Positions 9,626-17,065 of a DNA stretch of 64,000 nt are shown here, in pieces. Numbering within the stretch: the first letter of the stretch is position 1; every line of letters begins with the position of its first letter. The notes below the pieces were generated by a model. The model was given only the letters and a program-made list of their open reading frames with translations. It was not told where the DNA came from and searched no databases. The translations under genes and the position numbers were made by a program. This stretch comes from Planctomycetota bacterium (GTDB lineage Bacteria > Planctomycetota > UBA1135 > JACQFD01), in assembly GCA_016792805.1 (NCBI GenBank), contig JAEUHX010000048.1, forward strand, positions 62,001 through 126,000. Reading direction: 5' to 3'.

Positions 9626-10696
9626 GTGGCCAGCGATCGCCGGCTCTCGAATTCGCCGGGCCCGACAGGGGATACTCGGGAGGTGCGAACCTCCGATCCA
9701 GCGCCCGCACCGCCGGTCGATCTCACCTTCGTCGTGCCGGTGCACAACGAGGAGGAGAATCTCGAGGATCTCCATGCCGCCATCTCGGCCGTGGCCGCCG
9801 AGATGGGGCGGCCGGTTGAAATGGTGTACGTCGATGACGGCTCCACCGACCGAAGCCATGCGATTCTCCTCGATCTGCGCAGGCACGATCCGCGCATTAA
9901 AATTGTGAAGTTTCGCGCGAACTTCGGCCAGACGCCGGCGCTCGCGGCGGGGTTCGAGGAGGCTCGGGGAAACGTCGTCATCACGCTCGACGCGGATCTC
10001 CAGAACGATCCGGCTGACGTGCCGAAGCTTCTCGCCGAGCTCGACCGCGGCTACGACGTCGTGAGCGGCTGGCGGCGTGACCGGAAGGAACCGTACTTAT
10101 CTCGCCGGCTTCCTTCGCTGATCGCCAATCGTTGCATCGCGTGGCTCACGGGGCTTTCGATTCACGATTCGGGCTGCACGCTGAAGGCCTATCGCACCCG
10201 CGTTGTGAAGAAACTGCCTCTCTACGCCGACGCCCATCGGTTCCTGCCTGCGATCGCGTCGATTCGGGGCGCTCGCGTCGGCGAGATCCCCGTGGGTCAC
10301 CGGCCCCGGGCCCGCGGGCATTCCAAATATGGCATTGGCCGCACGACGCGCGTCTTGTTTGATCTGCTCAAGGTGCGCGTTCTTGTGCGCTTCTCCTCGA
10401 GGCCGCTCCATTGGTTCGGTCTCGGAGCACTGCCGGCGTTCTTGCTTGGAACTGTTGCACTGATTGCAAATGTCTTCGCGGTGCTGCAATTCGATGGGGC
10501 ACACAACATTGTGCGGCAGATGACGGGAGAGTCCTTCGGTGAGCTCAATGTGGTGTATATGTCCACAGCATTGCTCTTCCTTGGACTCGGAATCCACTTC
10601 GTGCTGATGGGGCTTCTCGGGGAGCTCGCGGTGAAGGCAAGCCGCGACCAGCGCGCGAAGATTCTTGATTCAATCCTGGCGGAGGTGCACGAGTGA
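9626..10696 (+). CDS. Polyprenyl-phosphate glycosyltransferase, GT2 family (active-looking)
   Basis: The product is 356 residues with a GTG start. It resembles dolichyl/undecaprenyl-phosphate sugar transferases (GtrB/DPM1 type): FVVPVHNEEENL, VDDGSTD at 70-75, and the metal-binding DADLQNDP beginning at Asp122. Two C-terminal transmembrane segments (about 255-280 and 298-325) would anchor it to the inner face of the membrane. It should charge a lipid carrier with a sugar for envelope polysaccharide synthesis. It overlaps the next gene by 4 bp, and that gene is a degenerate relative. Confidence 0.92.
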   Translation: MASDRRLSNSPGPTGDTREVRTSDPAPAPPVDLTFVVPVHNEEENLEDLHAAISAVAAEMGRPVEMVYVDDGSTDRSHAILLDLRRHDPRIKIVKFRANFGQTPALAAGFEEARGNVVITLDADLQNDPADVPKLLAELDRGYDVVSGWRRDRKEPYLSRRLPSLIANRCIAWLTGLSIHDSGCTLKAYRTRVVKKLPLYADAHRFLPAIASIRGARVGEIPVGHRPRARGHSKYGIGRTTRVLFDLLKVRVLVRFSSRPLHWFGLGALPAFLLGTVALIANVFAVLQFDGAHNIVRQMTGESFGELNVVYMSTALLFLGLGIHFVLMGLLGELAVKASRDQRAKILDSILAEVHE

Positions 10697-11658
10697 CCAC
10701 GACTCTCCCCGCCGCAGAATTGGCGCCGACCGTGGAGGTTTCGGTCGTGGCTGCTCTCGGCCCCGACGCTGAGGTCGAGGAGCTCCTCGACGCGTTCAGC
10801 GCGAAGATTCGGGAGACAGGCAAGACATTTGAATTCGTCTTCGTGCTCGACGGACCCAATCCGCGCGCATCGGAGATCCTCGAGAAACGCAAGGCGGATG
10901 GCATGCCGATTCGTTGGGTGGCCTTCCCTCGGGCATTCGGGGAGACGCTTGCGATTTCTGCAGGCGTCGAGTCTGCGCGCGGAAAAGTGATTCTCACTTC
11001 TCCTCAGTATCTTCAGATCGATCCGTACGAGATTCCTGGGATGCTGGAGGAGATCGACAGCGGAGCCGACCTGGTGTGCGCTTGGCGCAACCCGAGGCGA
11101 GATCCCTTCGTAAACCGAATCCAGTCGACGCTTTTCAATGCGCTGTTGCAGTGGCTCGTGAAGATGCCGTTCCACGATCTCAATTGTCACTTCCGCGCGA
11201 TGCGGCGCGAGGTGATGCGGGAGATCCCGATCTATGGAGATCAATTCCGCTTCCTGCCTCTTATGGCGCAGCGGCAGGGCTACCGAGTCGCGGAGAGGCA
11301 GGTGCGGCATCTGCGAGAGCGCGGCCGCAGCGGATTCTTTGGATTTGGCGTCTACCTTCGCCGCTTCCTCGACATTCTTGCGGTGCTCTTCCTTACGAAG
11401 TTCGCGCTGAAGCCGCTCCGGTTCTTCGGGCTCATCGGGAGCATCTTTGCCGTGCTGGGATTCTCGGTTCTCATTTATGTGACTTATCTCAAGCTCTTCG
11501 CCGGAGAGGCGATCGGCGAGAAGCCGGTTTTCGTGCTAGGAGTGCTTTTCCTCGTGCTTGGCGTGCAGGTGATCGGCTTCGGCCTCGTCGGTGAGATTAT
11601 TATATTTTCCCAGGCGCGCAACCTGCGCGAGTACCGCATCGAGCGGATCGATGGATGA
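10693..11658 (+). CDS. GT2-like protein with degenerate active site (probable pseudo-glycosyltransferase)
   Basis: The product is 321 residues, translationally coupled to the preceding GT2 by a GTGA overlap, with the same layout: an N-terminal Rossmann-like GT domain and two C-terminal membrane segments. The catalytic motifs are altered. The nucleotide-sugar motif VDDGSTD of the neighbour reads VLDGPNP here, and the metal-binding DAD (LDADLQNDP) reads SPQ at residues 103-105 (TSPQYLQIDP). The surrounding framework (FNALLQW, FRFLPLMA) is preserved. I infer a regulatory or complex-forming partner of the active enzyme rather than a transferase; a different mechanism is not excluded. Confidence 0.85.
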   Translation: MTTTLPAAELAPTVEVSVVAALGPDAEVEELLDAFSAKIRETGKTFEFVFVLDGPNPRASEILEKRKADGMPIRWVAFPRAFGETLAISAGVESARGKVILTSPQYLQIDPYEIPGMLEEIDSGADLVCAWRNPRRDPFVNRIQSTLFNALLQWLVKMPFHDLNCHFRAMRREVMREIPIYGDQFRFLPLMAQRQGYRVAERQVRHLRERGRSGFFGFGVYLRRFLDILAVLFLTKFALKPLRFFGLIGSIFAVLGFSVLIYVTYLKLFAGEAIGEKPVFVLGVLFLVLGVQVIGFGLVGEIIIFSQARNLREYRIERIDG

Positions 11659-11702
11659 AGAGCCAGCCCTCCGCATCGACGCAATTTCAAGGAAAGGAGC
11701 CC

Positions 11703-12854
11703 ATGGCCGACGACGAGCAAAGCCCTGGGGACGGCGGCAGCGTGCCGCCGCAGCGCAGCCCTGAGGAGGTGGCGGCGCTGGAGAGGGCGGCCTCTGCGGC
11801 GCCCGAAGCGTCGAGCGCCGAGCCGATCCACGTTTCCCGGATCGCTTCGATCGACGAGGCAGATGTCGATCGATTTGTGGCATCGTGCCCGCGCACATGC
11901 TTCTGGCATCAGCGCGCCTGGATGAGAGCGGTCGACACGACGTTCGGCATGCCTGAATTCACTCTGGTTGCGCGGCGCGCGGGCGAGGTCGTGGGGCTTC
12001 TTCCGCTGTCCAAGACCGAGACGCTGAGCCTCGGGCAGAACCTCGTGTCCGTTCCCTACGGCGTCTATGGGGGCGTGGCGGGCGTCGACCGTGCGGTCGA
12101 GGAGGCGCTGATTCGAGAAGTGAGGGTGCTGGCCGTTGCCGAGAAAGTCGGCTACGTCGAGCTGCGGCACCGGGACGCGCGCTGCTCTGAGTTCCCTGAG
12201 AGCACCCTGTATGTGACTTTCGAGAGGGATCTCCCTGCGAAGCCCGAAGACGCCCTGACGATGCTCCCGCGAAAAGCAAGAGCCGCGGCGCGCCAAGGAC
12301 GCGATAAGTTCGGATTGACTTTCGACGAAGGGCTCTGGTTCCTCGACGATTTTTATTCACTTTTTTCACGAAACAAACGCCACCTGGGCTCGCCGCCGCT
12401 CCCCAAGCGATTCTTCGAAGCTCTTGTCCAGGAGCTGAAAGGCGACGTCTTTCTCCACGTGGTGAGGAAGGGCTCCCGCCCCATCGCCGGCGTGCTGTCC
12501 TTCCGGTTTAAATCGGCGCTCCTTCCGTACTATTCGGGCGGCCTCTCCGAATTCGAGGCGCTGCAATGCAATAATTTTCTCTATTGGAAGCTGATGGAGT
12601 GGGGCGTGGATCGCGGGTTCAAGTCCTTCGACTTCGGCCGCAGTCGCCGCGACACGGGGCCGTACCACTTCAAGAAGAACCAGGGATTCGAGCCCAAGGG
12701 GCTCCATTACGGGTATCACCTCGTGAACGCGCGCAGGCTGCCCCAGATGAATCCGGGCAACCCAGCGTTCGATCTTCCGCGGCGCATCTGGCAGCGCCTC
12801 CCGCTCTCGATCCACGAGGTGCTTGGGGCGCGTCTCTCGCGCTATCTTCCTTAG
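11703..12854 (+). CDS. FemAB-family protein, XrtA/PEP-CTERM-associated type
   Basis: The product is 383 residues from ATG 11703, which follows AAAGGAG; an upstream ATG at 11655 overlapping the previous stop is an alternative. It has an acetyltransferase-like FemAB fold: FWHQRAWMRAV, VVGLLPLS, VSVPYGVYGG, YVELRHRD, then FFEALVQEL, ...YYSGGLSE... and FDFGRSRRDTGPYHFKKNQGFEP. These match the FemAB subgroup that accompanies exosortase/exopolysaccharide loci. Such proteins probably transfer aminoacyl groups to, or modify, extracellular polymers; the exact substrate is unknown. It is co-directional with the two GT2 genes upstream and follows them without a gap. Confidence 0.9.
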   Translation: MADDEQSPGDGGSVPPQRSPEEVAALERAASAAPEASSAEPIHVSRIASIDEADVDRFVASCPRTCFWHQRAWMRAVDTTFGMPEFTLVARRAGEVVGLLPLSKTETLSLGQNLVSVPYGVYGGVAGVDRAVEEALIREVRVLAVAEKVGYVELRHRDARCSEFPESTLYVTFERDLPAKPEDALTMLPRKARAAARQGRDKFGLTFDEGLWFLDDFYSLFSRNKRHLGSPPLPKRFFEALVQELKGDVFLHVVRKGSRPIAGVLSFRFKSALLPYYSGGLSEFEALQCNNFLYWKLMEWGVDRGFKSFDFGRSRRDTGPYHFKKNQGFEPKGLHYGYHLVNARRLPQMNPGNPAFDLPRRIWQRLPLSIHEVLGARLSRYLP

Positions 12855-12856
12855 CC

Positions 12857-12893
12857 TCCCGTGGCAAAGGCCATCCGAGCTGCGTACGCGGGC
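12857..12893 (-). repeat. Truncated end of the dispersed intergenic repeat (copy F)
   Basis: The segment begins CCCGTGGCAAAGGCCATCCG and continues with GAGCTGCGTACGCGGGCT, closely matching the left end of the full copy at 58513 (GTGGCACAAGTCACCCGAGC, then TGCGCACGCGGGCT). The conserved core and the opposite end are absent. It sits between the femAB-like gene and the membrane glycosyltransferase. Because both flanks are genes, a deletion derivative or an end-only insertion is likely. Confidence 0.6.
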
Positions 12894-12932
12894 TGCTAGG
12901 CGCTGCCGGCCCGTCTCGGCTCGGCGCTTCAT

Positions 12933-15083
12933 GTGAGCACCGAGAACATCCACCCATCGTTCGAACCCGATCCTCGGGCCCTCCGCTTCTGTCTGCTGTG
13001 GGCCGCGGTGCTCACTTTTTTTAATGCGATCGCCATTCATCGCGAAGGGATCTGGGACCAGGAGCCGCACTGGGACAGCGGCTGGTATCTCGGTATTGCG
13101 ATTCACCTCAAGCGCGCCCTCGAGTGGGGCGGACTCGAGGAGTTTGCAAACGAATGGGTGAACTTCTCGAAGATCCATGCGCCGCTCGTGCCGGCGCTGT
13201 CTTCGATGCTGATGGCGCTCTTCGGAGAAACGAGACCCGTCGCCTGCACCATCTTTCCGCTCTCTACGGTGGCGCTGCACCTCGGCACATTCCGCGCCGT
13301 GGAGCGGCTCTACGACCGAAGAACCGCGTGGGCCACGACGTTGATTCTCGGGACGTTCCCGGTCTGCCTCGTGCTTTCGCGCATGTATCTTTTTGAATAT
13401 GTAGCAGCGGGTCTCTTTGCGTTGGCTGCGTGGGCGCTTGTCGCGTCGGACCGCATGGCGCGATGGGGTCCGATGCTACTTTTCGGCCTGTTGGCGGGCG
13501 CGGTGAGCGTGTCGCGCATGGGGAACCCCGTGTTGCTCGTGGGGCCGTCGCTGGCTATGGCCATCGCGGCACTTCGTGCGGGAGGGTGGATCGCGCGCTG
13601 GTGCCGTCTCGCGGCCGCAACGATCCTCGCGCTCGGCATCGCCGCAACGTGGTATTGGCCCAATCGGCAAGAAATCTTGGATTATTTGCATCTCGTGACC
13701 TATGGCGAGAATGCACAGTTCTATGCAGGCAAAGAGGGTGCGTTCACGCTTGCGAACCTCGGGTATTACCTCCATGTGAATGCGCTGGAGGGTCCCGGAG
13801 TGCCGCTTGCCGTGATCTCGCTGCTCGCGTGGGCGGCATGCTGCTGGGCTCGGGGATTCAAGGCCGCCATGGGGCCCATCGGGCTCCTGCTGCTTGGATC
13901 GTACGCCGTGAGCTTTGTGTTCTTGCTCTCGGCGACCCAGCACGTCGGAGCGCGTTACTTTCTGCCGACGATGCCTCTCGTGGCCCTCGCCGTCGTCCGT
14001 TCCATTCAGCTTGTGCCCTGGGGATCGATTCGGTCCGTGCTCGCCGGCGGTGCGGCCTGCTGGAGCCTTTATCAGCTCGTGGCGACAACATTACTTTTCT
14101 CGGCCGAGAAGGTCGACCGGAGAGATTCCGGCTGGATCGGCTCGTTCGAGATCTGGAGGCACGGATCCCAATTTATCAGCATGACTGGCGCCAATGGGCT
14201 TCGCAACCCGCGCACCGATTTCAAGATTCGCGAGTGCGTACAGAGGCTTCGTGAGGGACATCTTGGGGATACGGCATTTGTGTATCTGTTGACAGACCAC
14301 CCGTTCTTCTCCATGCATCCGTTCAACTTGGAGTTTAAGCGGCTGGGGCTTCGATGGACGCTGGGGATGGCTCCCGGTCTCCGGCACCGGGAAGCAGAAG
14401 GATTTGTGGACAAGATGGCGAGCCAGCTCGTTGGAGCCGATGCCGTGGTTCTTCGCTCCGGCGGCCCAAGCTACCTTTCCGATGGCGACTACTCCGAGTG
14501 GTTTCCGCGGATGTTTGATCCGGTGCTTCGCCCGTTCCGTCAGATCGGTGAGCCGATCTTTCTTGGCGACGGCTCGATGGCGCGCATTTTTGTGCGCGTG
14601 CCGCCGGCGCAATGGGTGGGCGCGATTCCCGATGGTCTCGATCTGTCAGCGTCGGCGGTATTCCGCGGCCCCGACGGGACACGCCTCAGCCTGATCGCGG
14701 CACGGCTCGAATCGCGCGGGCTTCACCGAATGCTCACGACCTGCTTCCGAGTCGAGGGAGATCTGCGGATCATCCCCGGAGTGTTTGTGCATTTCCTCCG
14801 CGGCATCGAGGGGCGGGAAATCGCGTTCGGAGCGGAGCGGCAGAGCTTCGCTGCGTCGCAAGCGCTCGGAGACCCGACAAGCAGGCTGCTTTTATTGCAA
14901 TCGCGGCTCGGGCCGATGGACATCGAGAGCCTCCACATTACCGGCTATCGAGTGAATGTGGGGCTTCTGTGGCCTCGCGGCAGCAGCGCACCCGCGCTTC
15001 GATTCGAGGTCCACTCGGAGCGGCCGACCGACGACAACGGGACGCGTGTCGAGGTCCTTCGGGTTGCACCCACGGATAAGTAG
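12933..15083 (+). CDS. Large multi-pass membrane protein, GT39/ArnT-like glycosyltransferase
   Basis: The product is 716 residues with a GTG start (the ATG two bases upstream reads straight into TGA). The N-terminal half has roughly ten hydrophobic helices, and the motif EPHWDSGWYLGIA in the first periplasmic loop resembles the acidic loop of lipid-phosphate-sugar glycosyltransferases of the PMT/ArnT superfamily. A soluble C-terminal region of about 250 residues has no motif I recognise. It probably transfers a sugar from a polyprenyl carrier, such as one charged by the GT2 upstream, to an envelope acceptor. That pairing is inferred from position. Confidence 0.75.
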   Translation: MSTENIHPSFEPDPRALRFCLLWAAVLTFFNAIAIHREGIWDQEPHWDSGWYLGIAIHLKRALEWGGLEEFANEWVNFSKIHAPLVPALSSMLMALFGETRPVACTIFPLSTVALHLGTFRAVERLYDRRTAWATTLILGTFPVCLVLSRMYLFEYVAAGLFALAAWALVASDRMARWGPMLLFGLLAGAVSVSRMGNPVLLVGPSLAMAIAALRAGGWIARWCRLAAATILALGIAATWYWPNRQEILDYLHLVTYGENAQFYAGKEGAFTLANLGYYLHVNALEGPGVPLAVISLLAWAACCWARGFKAAMGPIGLLLLGSYAVSFVFLLSATQHVGARYFLPTMPLVALAVVRSIQLVPWGSIRSVLAGGAACWSLYQLVATTLLFSAEKVDRRDSGWIGSFEIWRHGSQFISMTGANGLRNPRTDFKIRECVQRLREGHLGDTAFVYLLTDHPFFSMHPFNLEFKRLGLRWTLGMAPGLRHREAEGFVDKMASQLVGADAVVLRSGGPSYLSDGDYSEWFPRMFDPVLRPFRQIGEPIFLGDGSMARIFVRVPPAQWVGAIPDGLDLSASAVFRGPDGTRLSLIAARLESRGLHRMLTTCFRVEGDLRIIPGVFVHFLRGIEGREIAFGAERQSFAASQALGDPTSRLLLLQSRLGPMDIESLHITGYRVNVGLLWPRGSSAPALRFEVHSERPTDDNGTRVEVLRVAPTDK

Positions 15084-15091
15084 TGTTCTAA

Positions 15092-15268
15092 CGTGCCGCG
15101 CGTCCTCGAAACTCGCCACGCCGAGACCGACCACACCCTATTCCACCTCGACTCTTCATCTGTGAAGTCGGATGAACTCCCTTCCGGCGCCAGGGAGTCG
15201 GTCGAGATCGCGCAGAGGGGACGAGAAGCGCGGGAGTGGTATTCGGAGCGACCGGCTACTCGCGGCTG
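15092..15268 (+). CDS. Possible small protein, 58 residues
   Basis: A GTG-started frame immediately follows the membrane glycosyltransferase and ends inside the last codons of the convergent gmhB. The product is hydrophilic (VPRVLETRHAETDHTLFHL at the start). Most codons end in G or C, in keeping with real genes here. No Shine-Dalgarno or known domain is visible, and it could be a chance frame. Confidence 0.28.
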
Positions 15269-15780
15269 AGCTCCGAGAGCGCGAGTGCCGCAGCGGCGGC
15301 GAGCGTAGGGACCGACTCAGTCCCCATGCGCACGCACGCGCGCACGCCTGCGGCTCGGGCGCACTCGACATCCCGCTCCTTGTCTCCGATGGCCAAGCTC
15401 CTCGCGGGGTCGAGTCCGAGCTCGGCGGTTGCTCGCTCGATGAGGCCCGGACTCGGCTTTCGGCAGCGGCAGACGACTTGGTAGGGCGGCAGTGCTTCGG
15501 TCGGGTGGTGGGGACAATAATAGGTCGCATCGGGAGCGGCCGCGGGCCCGAGAAGCCGAGCCAGATGCTCCGTTTGCGCCCGGAAATCACTTTCTGTAAG
15601 GAGACCGCGCCCGATACCCGATTGATTCGTAACGATCACAAGAACGAAGCCGCGCCGCCGGAGGTCGCTGAGCACTTGGACGGCCCCAGGAAGCAGCCGA
15701 ATTTGCTCGATGTTGCGCGCATAGTGCACGTCCTCCACGACAGTTCCGTCGCGGTCGAGAAAGGCAGCCGGGCGCGCCAT
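15256..15780 (-). CDS. gmhB: D-glycero-D-manno-heptose-1,7-bisphosphate 7-phosphatase
   Basis: The product is 174 residues, the family's usual size. It is a HAD phosphatase: nucleophile motif FLDRDGT with Asp9 and Asp11, VTNQSGIGRG, the zinc-binding Cys-His/Cys-Cys insert (YYCPHHP ... VVCRCRKP) and GDKERD. It removes the 7-phosphate in ADP-heptose synthesis for LPS inner core or glycoprotein glycans, which implies a Gram-negative-type envelope. It is the last gene of a minus-strand operon running from the M14 peptidase. A look-alike without these residues lies at 51.3-51.9 kb. Confidence 0.92.
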   Translation of the reverse strand: MARPAAFLDRDGTVVEDVHYARNIEQIRLLPGAVQVLSDLRRRGFVLVIVTNQSGIGRGLLTESDFRAQTEHLARLLGPAAAPDATYYCPHHPTEALPPYQVVCRCRKPSPGLIERATAELGLDPARSLAIGDKERDVECARAAGVRACVRMGTESVPTLAAAAALALSELSRE

Positions 15781-15791
15781 CGGTCGCGGGG

Positions 15792-16250
15792 CTATTTATT
15801 GCTTTGCGCGGCCGCGCTGTTTTGGGCAGAAGCGAGCGTGGCAATGGCCTCGTCGGGGCGATCGAGAGGCACCATGCGGAAGTAGAGCCGCCGGGGGTGC
15901 TCTCGCGTTCTCACCTGGAACGGGAAGACCAAGTCTTCGAATGTCCAGAAAAGCGGGAAGGCGATCGCGTAGACCGAGGCACCGCCGTCGTTGTGGCGCG
16001 GGAAGCGGAACGAGATTCGCCCGTCGACCGAGCGCGCTTGCGAAAAATAGCCGTCCTTCTCGACGCCGATCGTTGCACTCCCGGGCTCGAGCACCGCCGG
16101 AGTGGTGAACCCCGTGTCGACACCGTCGACGAGGACGGCGGCCCCCGGGGGCTCCGAGAAGACGTAGCATCGGGGATCGCTTCGGAAGAGCACGCAGCTT
16201 GGCAAATAGGTGCCCAGCGCCAAGGCGATCGCAGCGTTTTGGATGCGCAT
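15792..16250 (-). CDS. Small PEGA-domain lipoprotein
   Basis: The product is 152 residues from ATG 16250, chosen because it gives a lipoprotein signal (MRIQNAAIALALGTYLPSC) with the lipid cysteine at residue 19. It then carries a PEGA-type beta domain: SEPPGAAVLVDGVDTGFTTPAVLEPG and ATIGVEKDGYFSQ. PEGA domains commonly sit on the outside of the cell surface or the periplasm and are thought to bind polymers. It is 5 bp downstream of the methyltransferase and 11 bp upstream of gmhB, so it is almost certainly in the same operon. Confidence 0.82.
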   Translation of the reverse strand: MRIQNAAIALALGTYLPSCVLFRSDPRCYVFSEPPGAAVLVDGVDTGFTTPAVLEPGSATIGVEKDGYFSQARSVDGRISFRFPRHNDGGASVYAIAFPLFWTFEDLVFPFQVRTREHPRRLYFRMVPLDRPDEAIATLASAQNSAAAQSNK

Positions 16251-16255
16251 GGGGA

Positions 16256-17065
16256 TTATTGGCTCGCTCCGTGTTCGCCGGCCGAAGAGGCGCCGTCGGG
16301 CTTGCGGAGGACCGTCAACAGCCAGCCTCGGAGGCCTGCGAACGATTCGTGGCGCGTGATCCACTTTTCGTAGGCGACTCCGACCCGGAACAAAAGCGGC
16401 GAAAACATCAAGTAAACGGGATACTGACAGAAGGTCTCGACTCGGAGCACTTCCAGCCCGTTTTGTTGTGCAAGCTTACGAATCTTCGAGCGCGTATTTG
16501 CGCGGTAGAACGTCGGGAAGACGTCCTCCTCGTCGTTTCCGACGACTTTCGGCACAAGCCACTGATGGAAGGAGTGGGGCGTGAGCCGCGAAACGATCGA
16601 CGCGTAATCGTAGAAATTGGGCGCCATGGCGACGATCGAGCCGCCCGGGGCGAGAACGCGTGTGAACTCCGAGAAGACCCGTTCGGGGAACTCCAGGTGC
16701 TCCAGCACGCTTCGAGTCACGATGGTGCCGATGCTGCCGTCGGCGAGGGCGAGATTCGCGAGGTCGCCCACGACGGGAATGATGCGCTCACCCCGTTCCA
16801 CAGCGACGCGATCGCGCCCGTAGTCGAATGCGATCGCCCCCTTCGCCCGCGGCGCGAGGAGCTTCGCATACTCCATCCCGCGGCCACATCCTGCGTCGAG
16901 GACCGGCAGGTCGGTGCGCAGCACGCGGTCCATTGCCGCGCGATAGCGCTGATCGGGCCCGATGTAATCGGGATAGTGCTTTCGGAAGATCTCCCAGCAG
17001 CGCTCCTTGGCGGATGCGAAGTGAACAATCTTCTTGGGCTCGGTGGTCGTTGCGGCTTCAGTCAC
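16256..17065 (-). CDS. Class I SAM-dependent methyltransferase
   Basis: The product is 269 residues with a GTG start that overlaps the end of the peptidase gene. The SAM-binding motif I is VLDAGCGRGMEYAK (about 54-67); the acidic end of strand 2 is IAFDYG, followed by VVGDLANLALADGSIGTIVTRSVLEHLEFP and APGGSIVAMAPN. This is the layout of methyltransferase domain 11 enzymes acting on small molecules, lipids or sugars. A tail of about 90 residues after the Rossmann fold includes a hydrophobic YPVYLMFSPLLFRVG stretch. The substrate cannot be read from sequence; the gmhB neighbour hints at envelope glycans. Confidence 0.85.
   Translation of the reverse strand: MTEAATTTEPKKIVHFASAKERCWEIFRKHYPDYIGPDQRYRAAMDRVLRTDLPVLDAGCGRGMEYAKLLAPRAKGAIAFDYGRDRVAVERGERIIPVVGDLANLALADGSIGTIVTRSVLEHLEFPERVFSEFTRVLAPGGSIVAMAPNFYDYASIVSRLTPHSFHQWLVPKVVGNDEEDVFPTFYRANTRSKIRKLAQQNGLEVLRVETFCQYPVYLMFSPLLFRVGVAYEKWITRHESFAGLRGWLLTVLRKPDGASSAGEHGASQ

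Noticed and set aside
10097..10597. Minus-strand frame opposite the first GT2
   Set aside because: Shadow frame; its product has no motif and the sense enzyme is clear.
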